From: Roseococcus sp. SYP-B2431
Lineage (GTDB): Bacteria > Pseudomonadota > Alphaproteobacteria > Acetobacterales > Acetobacteraceae
Direction of reading: 5' to 3'
Assembly (NCBI RefSeq): GCF_004336745.1
Contig: NZ_SJXD01000011.1
Location: 124,001 to 188,000 of the forward strand
DNA length: 64,000 bases
Below are positions 48,290-58,592 of the stretch, in pieces. The translations under genes were made by a program, and so were the position numbers. The notes under the pieces were generated by a model. The model was not told the DNA's origin, searched no databases, and was given only the letters and a program-made list of their open reading frames with translations. Each line of letters opens with the position of its first letter. Position 1 is the first letter of the stretch.

Positions 48290-50032
48290 TCACGCCAGAC
48301 CGAGTTCCCGCGCCTGGATTTGCAGTGCCAGCACCTTCGAGTAGATGCGGCTCTGCGCCAGGCTGCCGGCGGTGAACCAGAGGCCGTCCTGGCCGGTTGG
48401 ACGCCACATGTTGCGCAGCTCCCCATCCTCGCCAAAGCCCCAGACGGGGCCGATGCGGTCGGCGATCGCGCTGCCGAGGAAATGGCGCACCACCTCCTGC
48501 TGGTTGAGGTAGCCGGTGGCCAGCACCAGCAGCTCCGCCGGCACGACCGAGCCGTCCTTCAGCCTGGCGCCCCCGGTGACGAAGCGGTCGATGTCGGCAA
48601 ACTGCAGCAGGCCGATGCGGCCCTCCACGATCATGTCCGAGGCGCCGACGTTGAAGTAGTAGCCGCCGCCGCGCTGCAGGTATTTCATCTGGAAGCCGGT
48701 CTCGTCGGGCCCGTAGTCGAGCCTGAAGCCGCGCGCCTCCAGCGCATCGAGCAGCGGCTTGTCGACCTGGCGCGAATGCGCCGTCGAGAGCTGGTAGCCG
48801 TGCTTCATCACCGGGAAGGGCGAGGCCATCGCCAGCAGGTCGCAATCCTCGAAGGGAATGCCCTCGGCATAGATGGAATAGACGCGCTGCGCCTCACGGA
48901 TGCCGACCACGTAGGTCGGGCTGCGCTGCACGATCGTGACCTTCGAGCCGCTGGCCGCGAGGTCCTGCGCCACGTCGTGCCCGCTATTGCCGCTGCCGAG
49001 GACCAGGGTCGGGCGACCCTCCCAGGCGGCGCCTTCCGTATAGGCGCCGGAATGCAGGATCGTGCCCTCGAAGTCCTCGAGGCCCGGGAGCTTCGGCTTC
49101 ACCGGGATGCTGCTGACGCCCGTCGCGAAGACGAGGTGGCGCGGCTTCAGCAGGCGCTCGCTCCCATCGGCGCGGCGCAGCGTGACGCGCCAATGCCCAC
49201 CGGCCTCGTCCCAGTCGCCGCCGCGAAAATCCGTGCCGGTCCAGACGTTGAGGTCCATCGCCTCGGCATAGGCCTCGAACCAGCCGGCCAGCTTGTCCTT
49301 GGGGATGAAGACGGGCCAGGTCGGCGGGAAGGGCATGTAGGGCAGGTGGTTGACGTGCACCTCGTTGTGCAGCGTCAGCGCGTGGTAGCGCTTGCGCCAG
49401 TTGTCGCCGATGCGCTGCTGCCGGTCGACGACCAGCGTGTCCACGCCGAGCGCGCCGAGCCGCGCCGCGATGCCGAGCCCCGACTGTCCCGCACCGATCA
49501 CCAGCACGGCGGGCTCGCGATCCTCGTAGCGCTGGTGGCGGAGGCGCTTGTCGAGCCAGTTCTCGCCGCCGAAGTCGCGCTGGTAGTCGGCCTCGCCTGC
49601 GCCCGCGCGGTTGAGCCGTTCCTCGTGCCCCCGGATGGCGTCGAGCGTGGTGAGCAGGATCCAGGCGCGCGTACCGGATTCGGCGGTGACGAGGCGCAGC
49701 ACGCCCTCGCAGGGGCCGGTCGCGGTCTCGAAGGTGAACATGGCCTCGATGCACTCGGTGCCGGCGCGCTTCACGCGGCGCGGCGGGGTGCGGCCGGAGA
49801 GGCGGACGCCGCGGGGCCGGGTGCGGTCCAGCGCCGCGCGCAGGCGTTCCGCGATGGCGTCCGCGCCATTGCTGGTGACGATGTCCCAGCCGAAGGCGAG
49901 CACGTCGCGCCAATGGCCATCGGGCAGGAATAGGGCGGTGGCCGCCTCGGCGTCACCGGCGGTCATGGCCTTGTCGAAGGCCTCGAGCCAGGCGGCGGCG
50001 GTGCTGCTGGCCGGACGATCCATGACGTTCAT
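48290..50032 (-). CDS. Flavin-dependent monooxygenase with N-terminal SnoaL-like domain
   Basis: This 580-aa protein has an N-terminal SnoaL/NTF2-like segment (about 10-140; AWLEAFDKAMTAGDAEAATA). The flavin monooxygenase core follows: the FAD Rossmann motif VLVIGAGQSGLGIAARLGAL near 175, a second dinucleotide motif LVLGSGNSGHDVA for NADPH near 345, and VLATGYLNQQ near the C-terminus. The fold fits group B flavoprotein monooxygenases (FMO/Baeyer-Villiger). The substrate is unknown. It is a single-gene unit bounded by a hairpin upstream (50103-50132). Confidence 0.88.
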   Translation of the reverse strand: MNVMDRPASSTAAAWLEAFDKAMTAGDAEAATALFLPDGHWRDVLAFGWDIVTSNGADAIAERLRAALDRTRPRGVRLSGRTPPRRVKRAGTECIEAMFTFETATGPCEGVLRLVTAESGTRAWILLTTLDAIRGHEERLNRAGAGEADYQRDFGGENWLDKRLRHQRYEDREPAVLVIGAGQSGLGIAARLGALGVDTLVVDRQQRIGDNWRKRYHALTLHNEVHVNHLPYMPFPPTWPVFIPKDKLAGWFEAYAEAMDLNVWTGTDFRGGDWDEAGGHWRVTLRRADGSERLLKPRHLVFATGVSSIPVKPKLPGLEDFEGTILHSGAYTEGAAWEGRPTLVLGSGNSGHDVAQDLAASGSKVTIVQRSPTYVVGIREAQRVYSIYAEGIPFEDCDLLAMASPFPVMKHGYQLSTAHSRQVDKPLLDALEARGFRLDYGPDETGFQMKYLQRGGGYYFNVGASDMIVEGRIGLLQFADIDRFVTGGARLKDGSVVPAELLVLATGYLNQQEVVRHFLGSAIADRIGPVWGFGEDGELRNMWRPTGQDGLWFTAGSLAQSRIYSKVLALQIQARELGLA

Positions 50033-50102
50033 GGCGGCGTTCCTCGATCGGTTTTCCCGAGCCGAGCGGAGTTGGCCGGGGCCGTCAACCGCCCCGGACG
50101 AC

Positions 50103-50132
50103 GAACGCCGCCGGCCGGAGCCGGCGGCGTTC
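50103..50132. terminator. Long perfect hairpin after FKBP gene
   Basis: A 13-bp perfect stem, GAACGCCGCCGGC/GCCGGCGGCGTTC, with a CGGA tetraloop lies 23 bp after the FKBP stop on the minus strand and before the monooxygenase start. There is no U-tract. It is probably a terminator or mRNA 3' end stabiliser. Confidence 0.5.
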
Positions 50133-50154
50133 GGAAACGCGGATCGAGGCGGCC

Positions 50155-50490
50155 TCAGCCGATCTCGTAGAGTTCCACCTCGAAAACCAGCGTCGCGTTC
50201 GGCGGGATCACGCCGCCGGCGCCGCGGGCGCCATAGCCCTTCTCGGGCGGGATCACGAGGCGGCGCTGGCCGCCGATCTTCATGCCCTGCACGCCCTCGT
50301 CCCAGCCCGCGATCACGTGGCCGGCGGCGAGCGGGAAGCGGAAGAGGTCGCCGCGATCGCGCGAGCTGTCGAACTTGCGGCCCTTGTTCTCGGGCGCGGC
50401 CTCGTCGAAGAGCCAGCCGGTGTAGTGGACGGCGACCTGCTTGCCGGCGACGGCGGTTTCGCCCGTGCCTTCCTTGATGTCTGTGATCAT
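50155..50490 (-). CDS. FKBP-type peptidyl-prolyl cis-trans isomerase
   Basis: This 111-aa single-domain FKBP has VAVHYTGWLFDEAAPENKGR, FDSSRDRGDLFRFPLAAGHV, VIAGWDEGVQGMKIGGQRRL and YGARGAGGVIPPNATLVFEV, which include the active-site Tyr, Asp, Trp and Ile positions of the family. It has no signal peptide, so it is cytoplasmic. It is followed by the hairpin at 50103. Confidence 0.95.
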   Translation of the reverse strand: MITDIKEGTGETAVAGKQVAVHYTGWLFDEAAPENKGRKFDSSRDRGDLFRFPLAAGHVIAGWDEGVQGMKIGGQRRLVIPPEKGYGARGAGGVIPPNATLVFEVELYEIG

Positions 50491-50566
50491 GGCGATTCTT
50501 TCCGGTGAAATGGCTTCAGGCCCGTGGCGCCGGAGCGCCAGGGCCCTCAGTTCAACGCGACAGGCA

Positions 50567-50583
50567 CCGGCCCGATGGGCCGG
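50567..50583. terminator. Hairpin between FKBP and secreted-protein genes
   Basis: CCGGCCC-GAT-GGGCCGG is a 7-bp perfect stem immediately after the stop of the secreted-protein gene on the minus strand. A second small stem (TGGCGC-CGGA-GCGCCA, near 50525-50540) lies further on. Both are GC-rich without a U-tract. Confidence 0.4.
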
Positions 50584-50589
50584 CGGCCC

Positions 50590-51057
50590 TCAACGTGGCG
50601 GAATTTCCGAAATCAGCAACTGCGTGGGCACGCCCGCGCCGCGATTGTAGTGGCCCACCCAGATGTCGTACTGGCCGGATTGCGGGTTGTTCAGCACGAC
50701 GCCGGGGTCCGTGCCCTTGAAGTCGTCGTTGCAGATCCACCGCCCGTTCGGCAGGTTCACCACCAGCGTCACGTCCGAGCGCGAGGTCGCCGCGAGGTAG
50801 AGCGGATAGCCGCCCGCGCGATAGTTCAGCCGAAAATCCGGCGGGTCGGCGATGGAGCCGACGCAGCCCGGGCCGCCGATGCGCTCGGCCGGGATATTGC
50901 CGCCGGCCGTCACGTTCACGACATAGGGGTCGGGGGCGAAGTTGGCGCTCAGGTTCACCGTGCCGAAGGTCGGCCTGCGATTGTAGTTCTGCGCCACCAC
51001 GCTGCCTGCGGTGACGGCCAGGACCGCGGCCGAAATGGCCAGGATTCGCGACAACAA
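50590..51057 (-). CDS. Small secreted beta-rich protein
   Basis: This 155-aa protein has a Sec signal peptide (cleavage after GSVVAQ). The mature region is beta-rich: GTVNLSANFAPDPYVVNV, IGGPGCVGSIADPPDFRLNY, SDVTLVVNLPNGRWICNDDF and QYDIWVGHYNRGAGVPTQLL. The pattern of paired Cys and the terminal YDIWVG strand recall pre-peptidase C-terminal-like sandwich domains. No catalytic residues are evident. Function is unknown. Confidence 0.75.
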   Translation of the reverse strand: MLSRILAISAAVLAVTAGSVVAQNYNRRPTFGTVNLSANFAPDPYVVNVTAGGNIPAERIGGPGCVGSIADPPDFRLNYRAGGYPLYLAATSRSDVTLVVNLPNGRWICNDDFKGTDPGVVLNNPQSGQYDIWVGHYNRGAGVPTQLLISEIPPR

Positions 51058-51152
51058 TCATGCCTCCCGTTTTGAGTCCGGCCCAGGCTCCTATGCCGGG
51101 CACGGCGAGGCAATGGGAATCTTGCATCGTTTGTAATGCGATGCGGAGGAAT

Positions 51153-53273
51153 TCAACGCGCCTCGGACCGCCAGGCCACGATCGCGATTCCCAGCAGCAG
51201 CGGCAGCATCAGCCAGGGCGGCAGCAGCGGCAGGGCGGCGATGCCGGTCACCGTGTGGTCCTCGCGGCGCCGAAGCCCGATCCAGCCCGAGCCCTGCGCG
51301 TCGCGCCCGGCCGAGACGCTGCGGATCTCGGGGACGGAAGTCCCGTCGCCGAACCAGCGGGAAGCGCCGCCGGTCGCGGTCACCAGCGGCTGCACGCGCG
51401 CGGGATCGGCGCGCAGGTCGGCGAATTCGGGCGGGTTGGCCGGCATGGCGGCCGCGAAGGCCTGCCGGCGCCCGTCGCTCACCTGCCAGAGCCCCGGCGC
51501 GGCCGCCGGCGCCTCGGCCGAGGCGCGGCCGCCGCCGCCATTGGCGCCGCCATGGGACAGCGGCACGCGGCTGGTGGCGCCGTCGGGCGCCGTGATGGTG
51601 ACTTCGGGCGGCGCGCCGGCATCCAGGCTGCGGCGGTTCACCATCAGCCGCCCGGCCTCGATCCGCGCCGTCAGGTCCTCCTCCTCCAGCTCCGGCTCGC
51701 GCATGAGCCAGTGGGCGGTGCGGCGCAACAGCTCCTGCTGCGGCCCGCCGCCGTCATGCCCGCGCGACCAGAGCCAGATATGGTCGGAGAGCATGAGCGC
51801 GACCCGCCCCTGGCCCACGCGGTCCAGCACCAGCAGCGGCGCGCCGCCGGCGCCCTCCATGACGGTCGTGCCCGCCCGCGCCTCGGTGCGGATGGTGCGG
51901 TACCAGCGGCCCCAGCTGGCCTCGGTGGCCTCGGTATTGGCGCCCGTCAGCCCCTCCGTGACCGGGTGCCGCGAGCCGGGGATGGAGATGCGCGGCCGGA
52001 AGGCCTGGTCCAGAATGGCCTGCTGCACGGGACGCGCCGGCAGCACGGCGCCGAGCGGCGTTCCCGCGAGGCTCGTGCCCCCCACGAATTCCGGCCCCAC
52101 CGAGACCAGCAGCGCGCCGCCGCCGCGGACGTATTCAGCGATGTTGCGCAGGTAGCTCGGCGGCAGGATGCCGCGATTGGCGAAGCGGTCGAAGACCACG
52201 AGGTCGAAGTCGCGCAGCTTCACCTGGAAGAGCTCGCGCACCGGGAAGGCGATCAGCGCCAGCTCGTTGAGCGGGGTCAGGTCGTCCTTCTCGGGGGGGC
52301 GCAGGATGGTGAAGTGGACGAGGTCCACGCCCGGATCGGCCTTGAGCAGCCGGCGCCAGGTGCGCTCGCCTGCATGCGGCTCGCCGCTGACCAGCAGGAC
52401 GCGGAGCCGGTCGCGCACGCCGTTGATGGCGACGACGACGCGGTTGTTCACGTCGGACACCTCTCCGCCTTGCCGGTCCCCGGCGGGGCCTTGCCGTGTC
52501 TCGACCACGAGGTCGATGACGGAAGGGCCGGCGCGCTCGATGGGCAGGGTGATGCGGTGCTCGCGGCCGATCGGCACGCTTTCGGTGATCGGCGCCTGGC
52601 CGTCGCGGCGCAGGGTGAGCTGGGCCTGCCCCGTCTGGGTGGGGACGCCCAGGTCCTCCACGATCAGCCGCAGCTCCACGCTGCGGCCGACGATGCCGAA
52701 GCCCGGCGCCTCTAGCAGGCGGATGCGGCGGTCCACCTCGCCCTGGCGGCCCGGCATGAGCAGGTGCAGCGGCACGCCCTCGCCGGGCGCCCAGGTGCCG
52801 TCGGTCGGCACGTCATGGACCTGGCCGTCGGAGAGCAGGAGCACGCCGGCCAGCCGGGTGGCGGGGATGTCGGCCAGGGCGCGCTCCAGTGCGGCGAAGG
52901 CGCGGGTGCCCTGGTTGCCGCCCTCGGGGATGTCGACCACGCGCAGCTCGACCTCGCGCAGGCGGCCGATGCGGGCCTCGACCTGGCGGCGGGCGGCCTC
53001 GATGGCGGCGTCGTGATGGGCGGCGACGCGGGTGCTGTCGCTGCGGTCCACCAGCAGCAAGGCGATGTCGGGCCGCGTCTCGCGCGTCTGCTCGACGAGG
53101 CGGGGCTGCGAGAGCGCGCCGAGCACCAGCAGGAAGGCCAGCGCGCGCCACCAGGCGCCCCGCGCCCGGCGCAGCAGGGCCGGCAGCAGCGCCAGGAGGC
53201 AGAGCGCGCCGAGCGCCAGGATCAGCCAGACCGGCAGGATGGGCGCGAAGTCGAAGGCGAGGGCGGTCTGCAT
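51153..53273 (-). CDS. Membrane protein with VWA-like and glutamine-amidotransferase-like domains
   Basis: This 706-aa protein has two N-terminal membrane helices (about 14-33 and 40-60). A VWA-like segment follows with IALLLVDRSDSTR (partial MIDAS) and LAGVLLLSDGQVHDVPTDG. An immunoglobulin-like region, a GATase1-like domain (LLVSGEPHAGERTWRRLL, VVFDRFANRGILPP) and a C-terminal helix (WLMLPLLLGIAIVAW) complete it. Its start overlaps the DUF4159 gene stop by 1 bp (TGATG). It belongs to a conserved alphaproteobacterial MoxR operon of unknown envelope role. Confidence 0.82.
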   Translation of the reverse strand: MQTALAFDFAPILPVWLILALGALCLLALLPALLRRARGAWWRALAFLLVLGALSQPRLVEQTRETRPDIALLLVDRSDSTRVAAHHDAAIEAARRQVEARIGRLREVELRVVDIPEGGNQGTRAFAALERALADIPATRLAGVLLLSDGQVHDVPTDGTWAPGEGVPLHLLMPGRQGEVDRRIRLLEAPGFGIVGRSVELRLIVEDLGVPTQTGQAQLTLRRDGQAPITESVPIGREHRITLPIERAGPSVIDLVVETRQGPAGDRQGGEVSDVNNRVVVAINGVRDRLRVLLVSGEPHAGERTWRRLLKADPGVDLVHFTILRPPEKDDLTPLNELALIAFPVRELFQVKLRDFDLVVFDRFANRGILPPSYLRNIAEYVRGGGALLVSVGPEFVGGTSLAGTPLGAVLPARPVQQAILDQAFRPRISIPGSRHPVTEGLTGANTEATEASWGRWYRTIRTEARAGTTVMEGAGGAPLLVLDRVGQGRVALMLSDHIWLWSRGHDGGGPQQELLRRTAHWLMREPELEEEDLTARIEAGRLMVNRRSLDAGAPPEVTITAPDGATSRVPLSHGGANGGGGRASAEAPAAAPGLWQVSDGRRQAFAAAMPANPPEFADLRADPARVQPLVTATGGASRWFGDGTSVPEIRSVSAGRDAQGSGWIGLRRREDHTVTGIAALPLLPPWLMLPLLLGIAIVAWRSEAR

Positions 53274-55960
53274 CAGTTGCCCAGCCTTTCGAGGATGGCG
53301 GGCACGTGCACCTGGTCGCCCTTGTAGTTGCCCGTGAGCGCGTACATCACGAGGTTCGCGCCGAAGCGATAGGCGAGGATACGCTGGCGCGATCCGCCCG
53401 GCACGGCGGCGTGCAGGTTCTGGCCGCGCGCATCGACTGCCCAGGCGCCGGCCCAGTCATGACCGCCGATGACCACGGGGCTGACGCTGTCATTCGCGCG
53501 GTCCTGTTCCCGGGAAACCCAGACGGTCCCGCCCGCGAAACGCCCCGGCAGCTCGGCCAACAGATAAAAGGCGCGGCGCAGGACGTGCTCCTCGGGCACG
53601 GGCATGAGGGGCGGGATGGCCAGCCCCTGCGTCACCCGGCGCAGCGCGGCGCGCGCGCCGGGGGAAAATCCCTCGCCCGAGCCCTCGTCGCGCGTGTCGA
53701 AGAGAACGATGCCGCCGTTGCGCATGAAGCCGTTGAGCGCGGCGACGGCCTCTGGGCTCAGTGTCGGCGCGTCGGGCCGGACCGTGAAGTAGAGGAGGGG
53801 ATAGAGGCTGAGGTCGTCGCGCCCGGGCGTGACGCCGGCCGGCTCGGCGAGCGCGGCGGCCGTGCGGCGGTTCACGAAGTCGGACAGGCCCGCCAGCCCC
53901 TGGCGCATGGTCTCGTCGGTGCCGTTGTCGCCGGTGACGACATAGCCAAGGCGCGTGACCAGCGCGGGAAGATTCTCCTCCTGGGCCTGGGCCTGGGCCG
54001 TCGCCGCCATCAGGATCAGCGCCACGCCCGCCGCCCGCGCGAAGCCCAGCAGCCCGCGCAGCCGCAGCGAGGCGAGCAGGTCGATCGCCAGGATCGCCAG
54101 CGCCGCCGCCATCAGCCAGGGCCCGAGGTCGCGCTCTGGCGGGATGCCGGCGATGGTGCGCGTCGCGGCCCCGGCCGGCGAGTTCGCATGCAGCCGCGGC
54201 GCCGGGAGCGTGTCGCCGAGGTTCAGCGCCCGGCGGAACCCCTCGCCGCCGGCGGTGCCGTACCAGCCGGGCGGGTTGCGCGCCGAGGGCACGGCCTCGC
54301 CACTGGCCGGGATGGGCTGCGCACCGGGCGGCGGCGGGACCAGCCGGCCGAAGCCGTCCAGCGCCTCCAGCGGCGCGAGGGCGCCGTCGCCCTCCTGGCC
54401 CGGGACGCCGGAGGAGAGCGCCACCAGCCGCCGCAGCATGCTCACGAAGAGGCCCGAGAGCGGCAGGTCCGACCACTCGGCCGTCGCCGTGACGTGGAAG
54501 AGCACGATGCGGCCCTGGCCGCGCGGCTCGGCCGTGACCAGCGGGGTGCCGTCGGTCAGCCGCGCCCAGACCTTGTCGGCCAGCCGGGCGGAGGGCTCGG
54601 CCAGCACCTGGCGCTCGACGCTGATCTCGGCCGGCACGGCGAGGCCGGCGAAGGGCGAGCCCTCGGCGAAGGGCGCCAGGTGCTGCGGCTGCTCCCAGGA
54701 GAGCGAGCCGCCCAGCTGCCGCTCCGCCCGGAGCTGCACCGGCAGCAGGCCATCCGGATGCTCGGCCAGCCGCGCGCCGGCGAAGCGGATCAGCATACCG
54801 CCGCGCTCCACGAAGCGGGTGAGGGAGGCCATCTCCGGCCCCTCGGCGATGGGCCGGTCGGCCAGGATCAGCACCGAGAGGGGGCGCGCCATCAGCCGGT
54901 CGACGTCGCCGCGCCGCAGCTCCGCGAAGGGGTTCAGCGCGCGCTCCAGATAGAAGAGGTCGCCGATCAGGGGAGCGTCGGCCGCCGTCTCCTCCGCGCC
55001 GGGCAGCAGGCCGACCGGGCGGCGGCGGAAGCGCTCGTCCAGCAGGACCACGCCGCCGGGGCCGGCCTCGTCCGCGAGGTCCAGCCGGTGGACGCGGTTG
55101 CGGATCTCCGTCGGCAGCTCCAGCACCGCCTCGGATTCCGTGGCGCCCGCGCCGAGCTGGAAGCTGGCGCGCGCCAGCGCCCGGCCGTCCTGCGCGCGCG
55201 CGATGACCTGCGCTTCGCCCGGCGCGTTCACCGGCGATTGCCGCAAGGTCAGCATCAGCCGGTCGCCTTCGGCGCGCGGCGGCGCGAGCAGCCGCACCGG
55301 GCGCTCCTCGGCCCGCGCCAGGGTCAGCGCGCCGCCCGCCTGCAGGCGGTTCATGAAGGCCTCGGCCGTGTCGTCGCTCCGATGGGCTATGCCGTCCGAG
55401 AGATACAGGGCGGAAATGCGCTCCGGGCGGTTCCAGCCCTCCAGCGCGGCCAGTGCCGCCCGCCGGTCCGGCGGCCAGGAGCGCGGCCGCAGCGCCGCCA
55501 GCCGGGGCGCAAGGTCGGCCGCCGGCATGGGGCCGATCACCCGTGGCGGCGCGCCGCCCTCGCCGGGCGCGGTGGCGAGCAGGGCCGCCGGGCGCCCCTC
55601 GCGCTCCGCCCGGTCCAGCTCGGATTGCGCGATGGCCACCCGCAGCGGCCAGTCGGGGCCCGAGGCCCAGCCGTCGTCCAGCACCAGCAGCAGCATGCCC
55701 TCGCCGGAGCCCGAGGCGCCGGGGCCGAGAACCGGGCGCGCCAGCCCCAGGATCAGCAGCGCCGCCGCGGCGATGCGCATCAGCAGCACCCACCAGGGAG
55801 TCCGGGCGGGCGTCTCCTCGGCGATGGGGAGATCGCGCAGCAGCATGGCCGCCGGGAAGTCCATGCGGCGCGGCTGCGGCGGCGTGACGCGCAGCAGCCA
55901 CCAGAGCAGCGGGAGGGCCGGGAGCGCCAGCAGCAGCCAGGGGGCGGCGAAGCTGATCAT
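53273..55960 (-). CDS. BatA-like N-terminal / DUF4159 C-terminal membrane protein
   Basis: This 895-aa protein has a BatA-type N-terminus with two membrane segments (ISFAAPWLLLALPALPLLWW and WVLLMRIAAAALLILGLARP). A long extracytoplasmic middle and two more helices follow near residues 620-660. The C-terminal DUF4159 domain carries LSLYPLLYFTVRPDAPTLSP, FMRNGGIVLFDTRDEGSGEG and MYALTGNYKGDQVHVPAILE. DUF4159 has a glutamine amidotransferase-like fold. It is the third gene of the MoxR operon. Confidence 0.9.
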   Translation of the reverse strand: MISFAAPWLLLALPALPLLWWLLRVTPPQPRRMDFPAAMLLRDLPIAEETPARTPWWVLLMRIAAAALLILGLARPVLGPGASGSGEGMLLLVLDDGWASGPDWPLRVAIAQSELDRAEREGRPAALLATAPGEGGAPPRVIGPMPAADLAPRLAALRPRSWPPDRRAALAALEGWNRPERISALYLSDGIAHRSDDTAEAFMNRLQAGGALTLARAEERPVRLLAPPRAEGDRLMLTLRQSPVNAPGEAQVIARAQDGRALARASFQLGAGATESEAVLELPTEIRNRVHRLDLADEAGPGGVVLLDERFRRRPVGLLPGAEETAADAPLIGDLFYLERALNPFAELRRGDVDRLMARPLSVLILADRPIAEGPEMASLTRFVERGGMLIRFAGARLAEHPDGLLPVQLRAERQLGGSLSWEQPQHLAPFAEGSPFAGLAVPAEISVERQVLAEPSARLADKVWARLTDGTPLVTAEPRGQGRIVLFHVTATAEWSDLPLSGLFVSMLRRLVALSSGVPGQEGDGALAPLEALDGFGRLVPPPPGAQPIPASGEAVPSARNPPGWYGTAGGEGFRRALNLGDTLPAPRLHANSPAGAATRTIAGIPPERDLGPWLMAAALAILAIDLLASLRLRGLLGFARAAGVALILMAATAQAQAQEENLPALVTRLGYVVTGDNGTDETMRQGLAGLSDFVNRRTAAALAEPAGVTPGRDDLSLYPLLYFTVRPDAPTLSPEAVAALNGFMRNGGIVLFDTRDEGSGEGFSPGARAALRRVTQGLAIPPLMPVPEEHVLRRAFYLLAELPGRFAGGTVWVSREQDRANDSVSPVVIGGHDWAGAWAVDARGQNLHAAVPGGSRQRILAYRFGANLVMYALTGNYKGDQVHVPAILERLGN

Positions 55961-56015
55961 CGGAAGGCTCTGCCCTTGTTTTCATGCTTGGGCATCAGGC
56001 AGATTAGGCCAAGGC

Positions 56016-56871
56016 TCATGACGGGGCCAATGCCTGCCACAAGGACAGCAACGCCAGATGGGGCGGCTGGTCCGTGCGGTGGGTCGAAAAACCCCAGCCC
56101 GCGGCCCGCGCCATCGTCGAAAGCCCCTCGCGATGCGCGGCCAGCCGCTCGGCGTAGAGGCTGCGGATCGTCTCCACCCGCGGCACCAGCAGGGGCGCCT
56201 CGCCCTCCAGCCCGTCGAAGCGGATGCGCCCCGAATAGGGCAGGCTCTCCTCCGCCGGATCGAGGATCTGCAGCATCTGCCCCCGCAGCGGCCGTGCCGC
56301 GTAGCGCGACAGCAGCGCCTGAAGCTCGGGCAGGGGCTGCAGGAAGTCGCCGAACATCACCAGCCGCGCATGCCGCGGCAGCGTGACCTCCCCGGCCTCC
56401 GCCCGCGCCGGGCGGATCATGGCCGCCGCCAGGGCCGGCAGCGCCGATCGCCCCATGAAGGCCTGCCGGTCGCCCGGCGTGAGCCGCACCCGCTCGCCCC
56501 CGCGCAGCAGCAGCGAGGCCAGCGCCAGCAGCAGAAGGTCGGCCCGTGCGGACTTCTCCTCGAGAGTCCTGCCGGAACGCCAATGCATCGACGGCGAGGG
56601 ATCGCGCCAGAGAAGCACGGTCTGCGCCGCCTCCCATTCCGTCTCGCGCACGAAGAGCCGGTCCGCCTTGGCGCTCTGCCGCCAGTCCACGGAGGCGGCC
56701 GCATCGCCCGGCGAATAGGCGCGGAACTGCCAGAAGGCGTCGCCATGGCCCGAGCGCCGGCGCCCGTGCACGCCCTGCATCACCGTGTTGGCGACGCGCT
56801 CGGCCGCGACGACGAGCGGCGGCAGCCGGGCCGCGGCGACCTCCGCCCGGAGATGGGTGACGGCTTCAGGA

Positions 56872-56879
<8 letters not shown>
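56016..56879 (-). CDS. DUF58 domain protein
   Basis: This 287-aa protein carries the DUF58 hallmark GRRRSGHGDAFWQFRAYSPG followed by SVDWRQSAKADRLFVRE and TVLLWRDPSPSMHW, a VWA-like beginning. DUF58 proteins work with MoxR ATPases. The start overlaps the MoxR stop by 8 bp, showing tight coupling. Confidence 0.95.
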
Positions 56880-57867
<988 letters not shown>

Positions 57868-57958
57868 CTGGTTGCGATTCCCATATTGACGAGGTGTGGG
57901 GGCGATGCTGCGTTGGGCGGCCGCGCCGGGACCACACGGTGATTGCTCAGGAAAGCCT

Positions 57959-58579
57959 ATGCCGCCCGAAGCTGGGATCAAAGCATCGATTGGGAAGGGT
58001 CTCCCCGACTGCGCGCGGCGCATTGACCAGTCCATAGGCAAGGTGCTCCTGCGCCAGAAGCACGATTGCGGGCAGATCGACATGCGCATCGCGCGGGACG
58101 GCACCTGGTACTACAAGGGCAGCCCGATCCATCGGAAGGAGCTGGTCTGCCTCTTCGCCTCGGTGCTGAAGCGCGAGGAGGATGGCGGCTATCTCCTTGA
58201 GACGCCGGTCGAAAAGGGCCGCATCACAGTCGAGGACGCGCCTTTCGTGGCTGTGGAGATGGTCTGGCGGGACTGCGATTGCGGCGATGGCGGGCCGATC
58301 CGCCAGTGCCTCAGCTTCCGCACCAATTGCGACGAGGTCATTCCCTGCAACGCCGAGCATCCGATCCGCATCCAGCTCGACCCACGTACGCGCGAGCCGC
58401 GGCCCTATATCACCGTCCGGCCGGGCCTCGAGGCGCGAATCGCCCGGCCCGTCTTCTACGAGATGGTGGCGCTGGCCGTGACCGAGCGGATCGAGGACCG
58501 CCAGATCATAGGTGTCTGGAGCGAGGGCGTCTTCTTCCCGATCGACGAGGAACCCGCCCTCGGCCTGGCGGCGGAGTGA
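57959..58579 (+). CDS. DUF1285 family protein
   Basis: The protein has 206 aa from ATG 57959, chosen for the AGGAAAG ribosome-binding site; a GTG at 57896 is the alternative. It has CGQIDMRIARDGTWYYKGSP, IHRKELVCLFASVLKREEDG and YLLETPVEKGRITVEDAPFV, the DUF1285 core. Function is unknown. It starts a compact plus-strand run of housekeeping genes and diverges from moxR across about 91 bp. Confidence 0.9.
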   Translation: MPPEAGIKASIGKGLPDCARRIDQSIGKVLLRQKHDCGQIDMRIARDGTWYYKGSPIHRKELVCLFASVLKREEDGGYLLETPVEKGRITVEDAPFVAVEMVWRDCDCGDGGPIRQCLSFRTNCDEVIPCNAEHPIRIQLDPRTREPRPYITVRPGLEARIARPVFYEMVALAVTERIEDRQIIGVWSEGVFFPIDEEPALGLAAE

Positions 58580-58592
58580 CGGGCGAGGCGCC

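Noticed and set aside
52889-56386. A long plus-strand open frame opposite the DUF4159 gene
   Set aside because: No family resemblance and strongly skewed composition; the minus-strand genes have intact motifs and overlapping starts.
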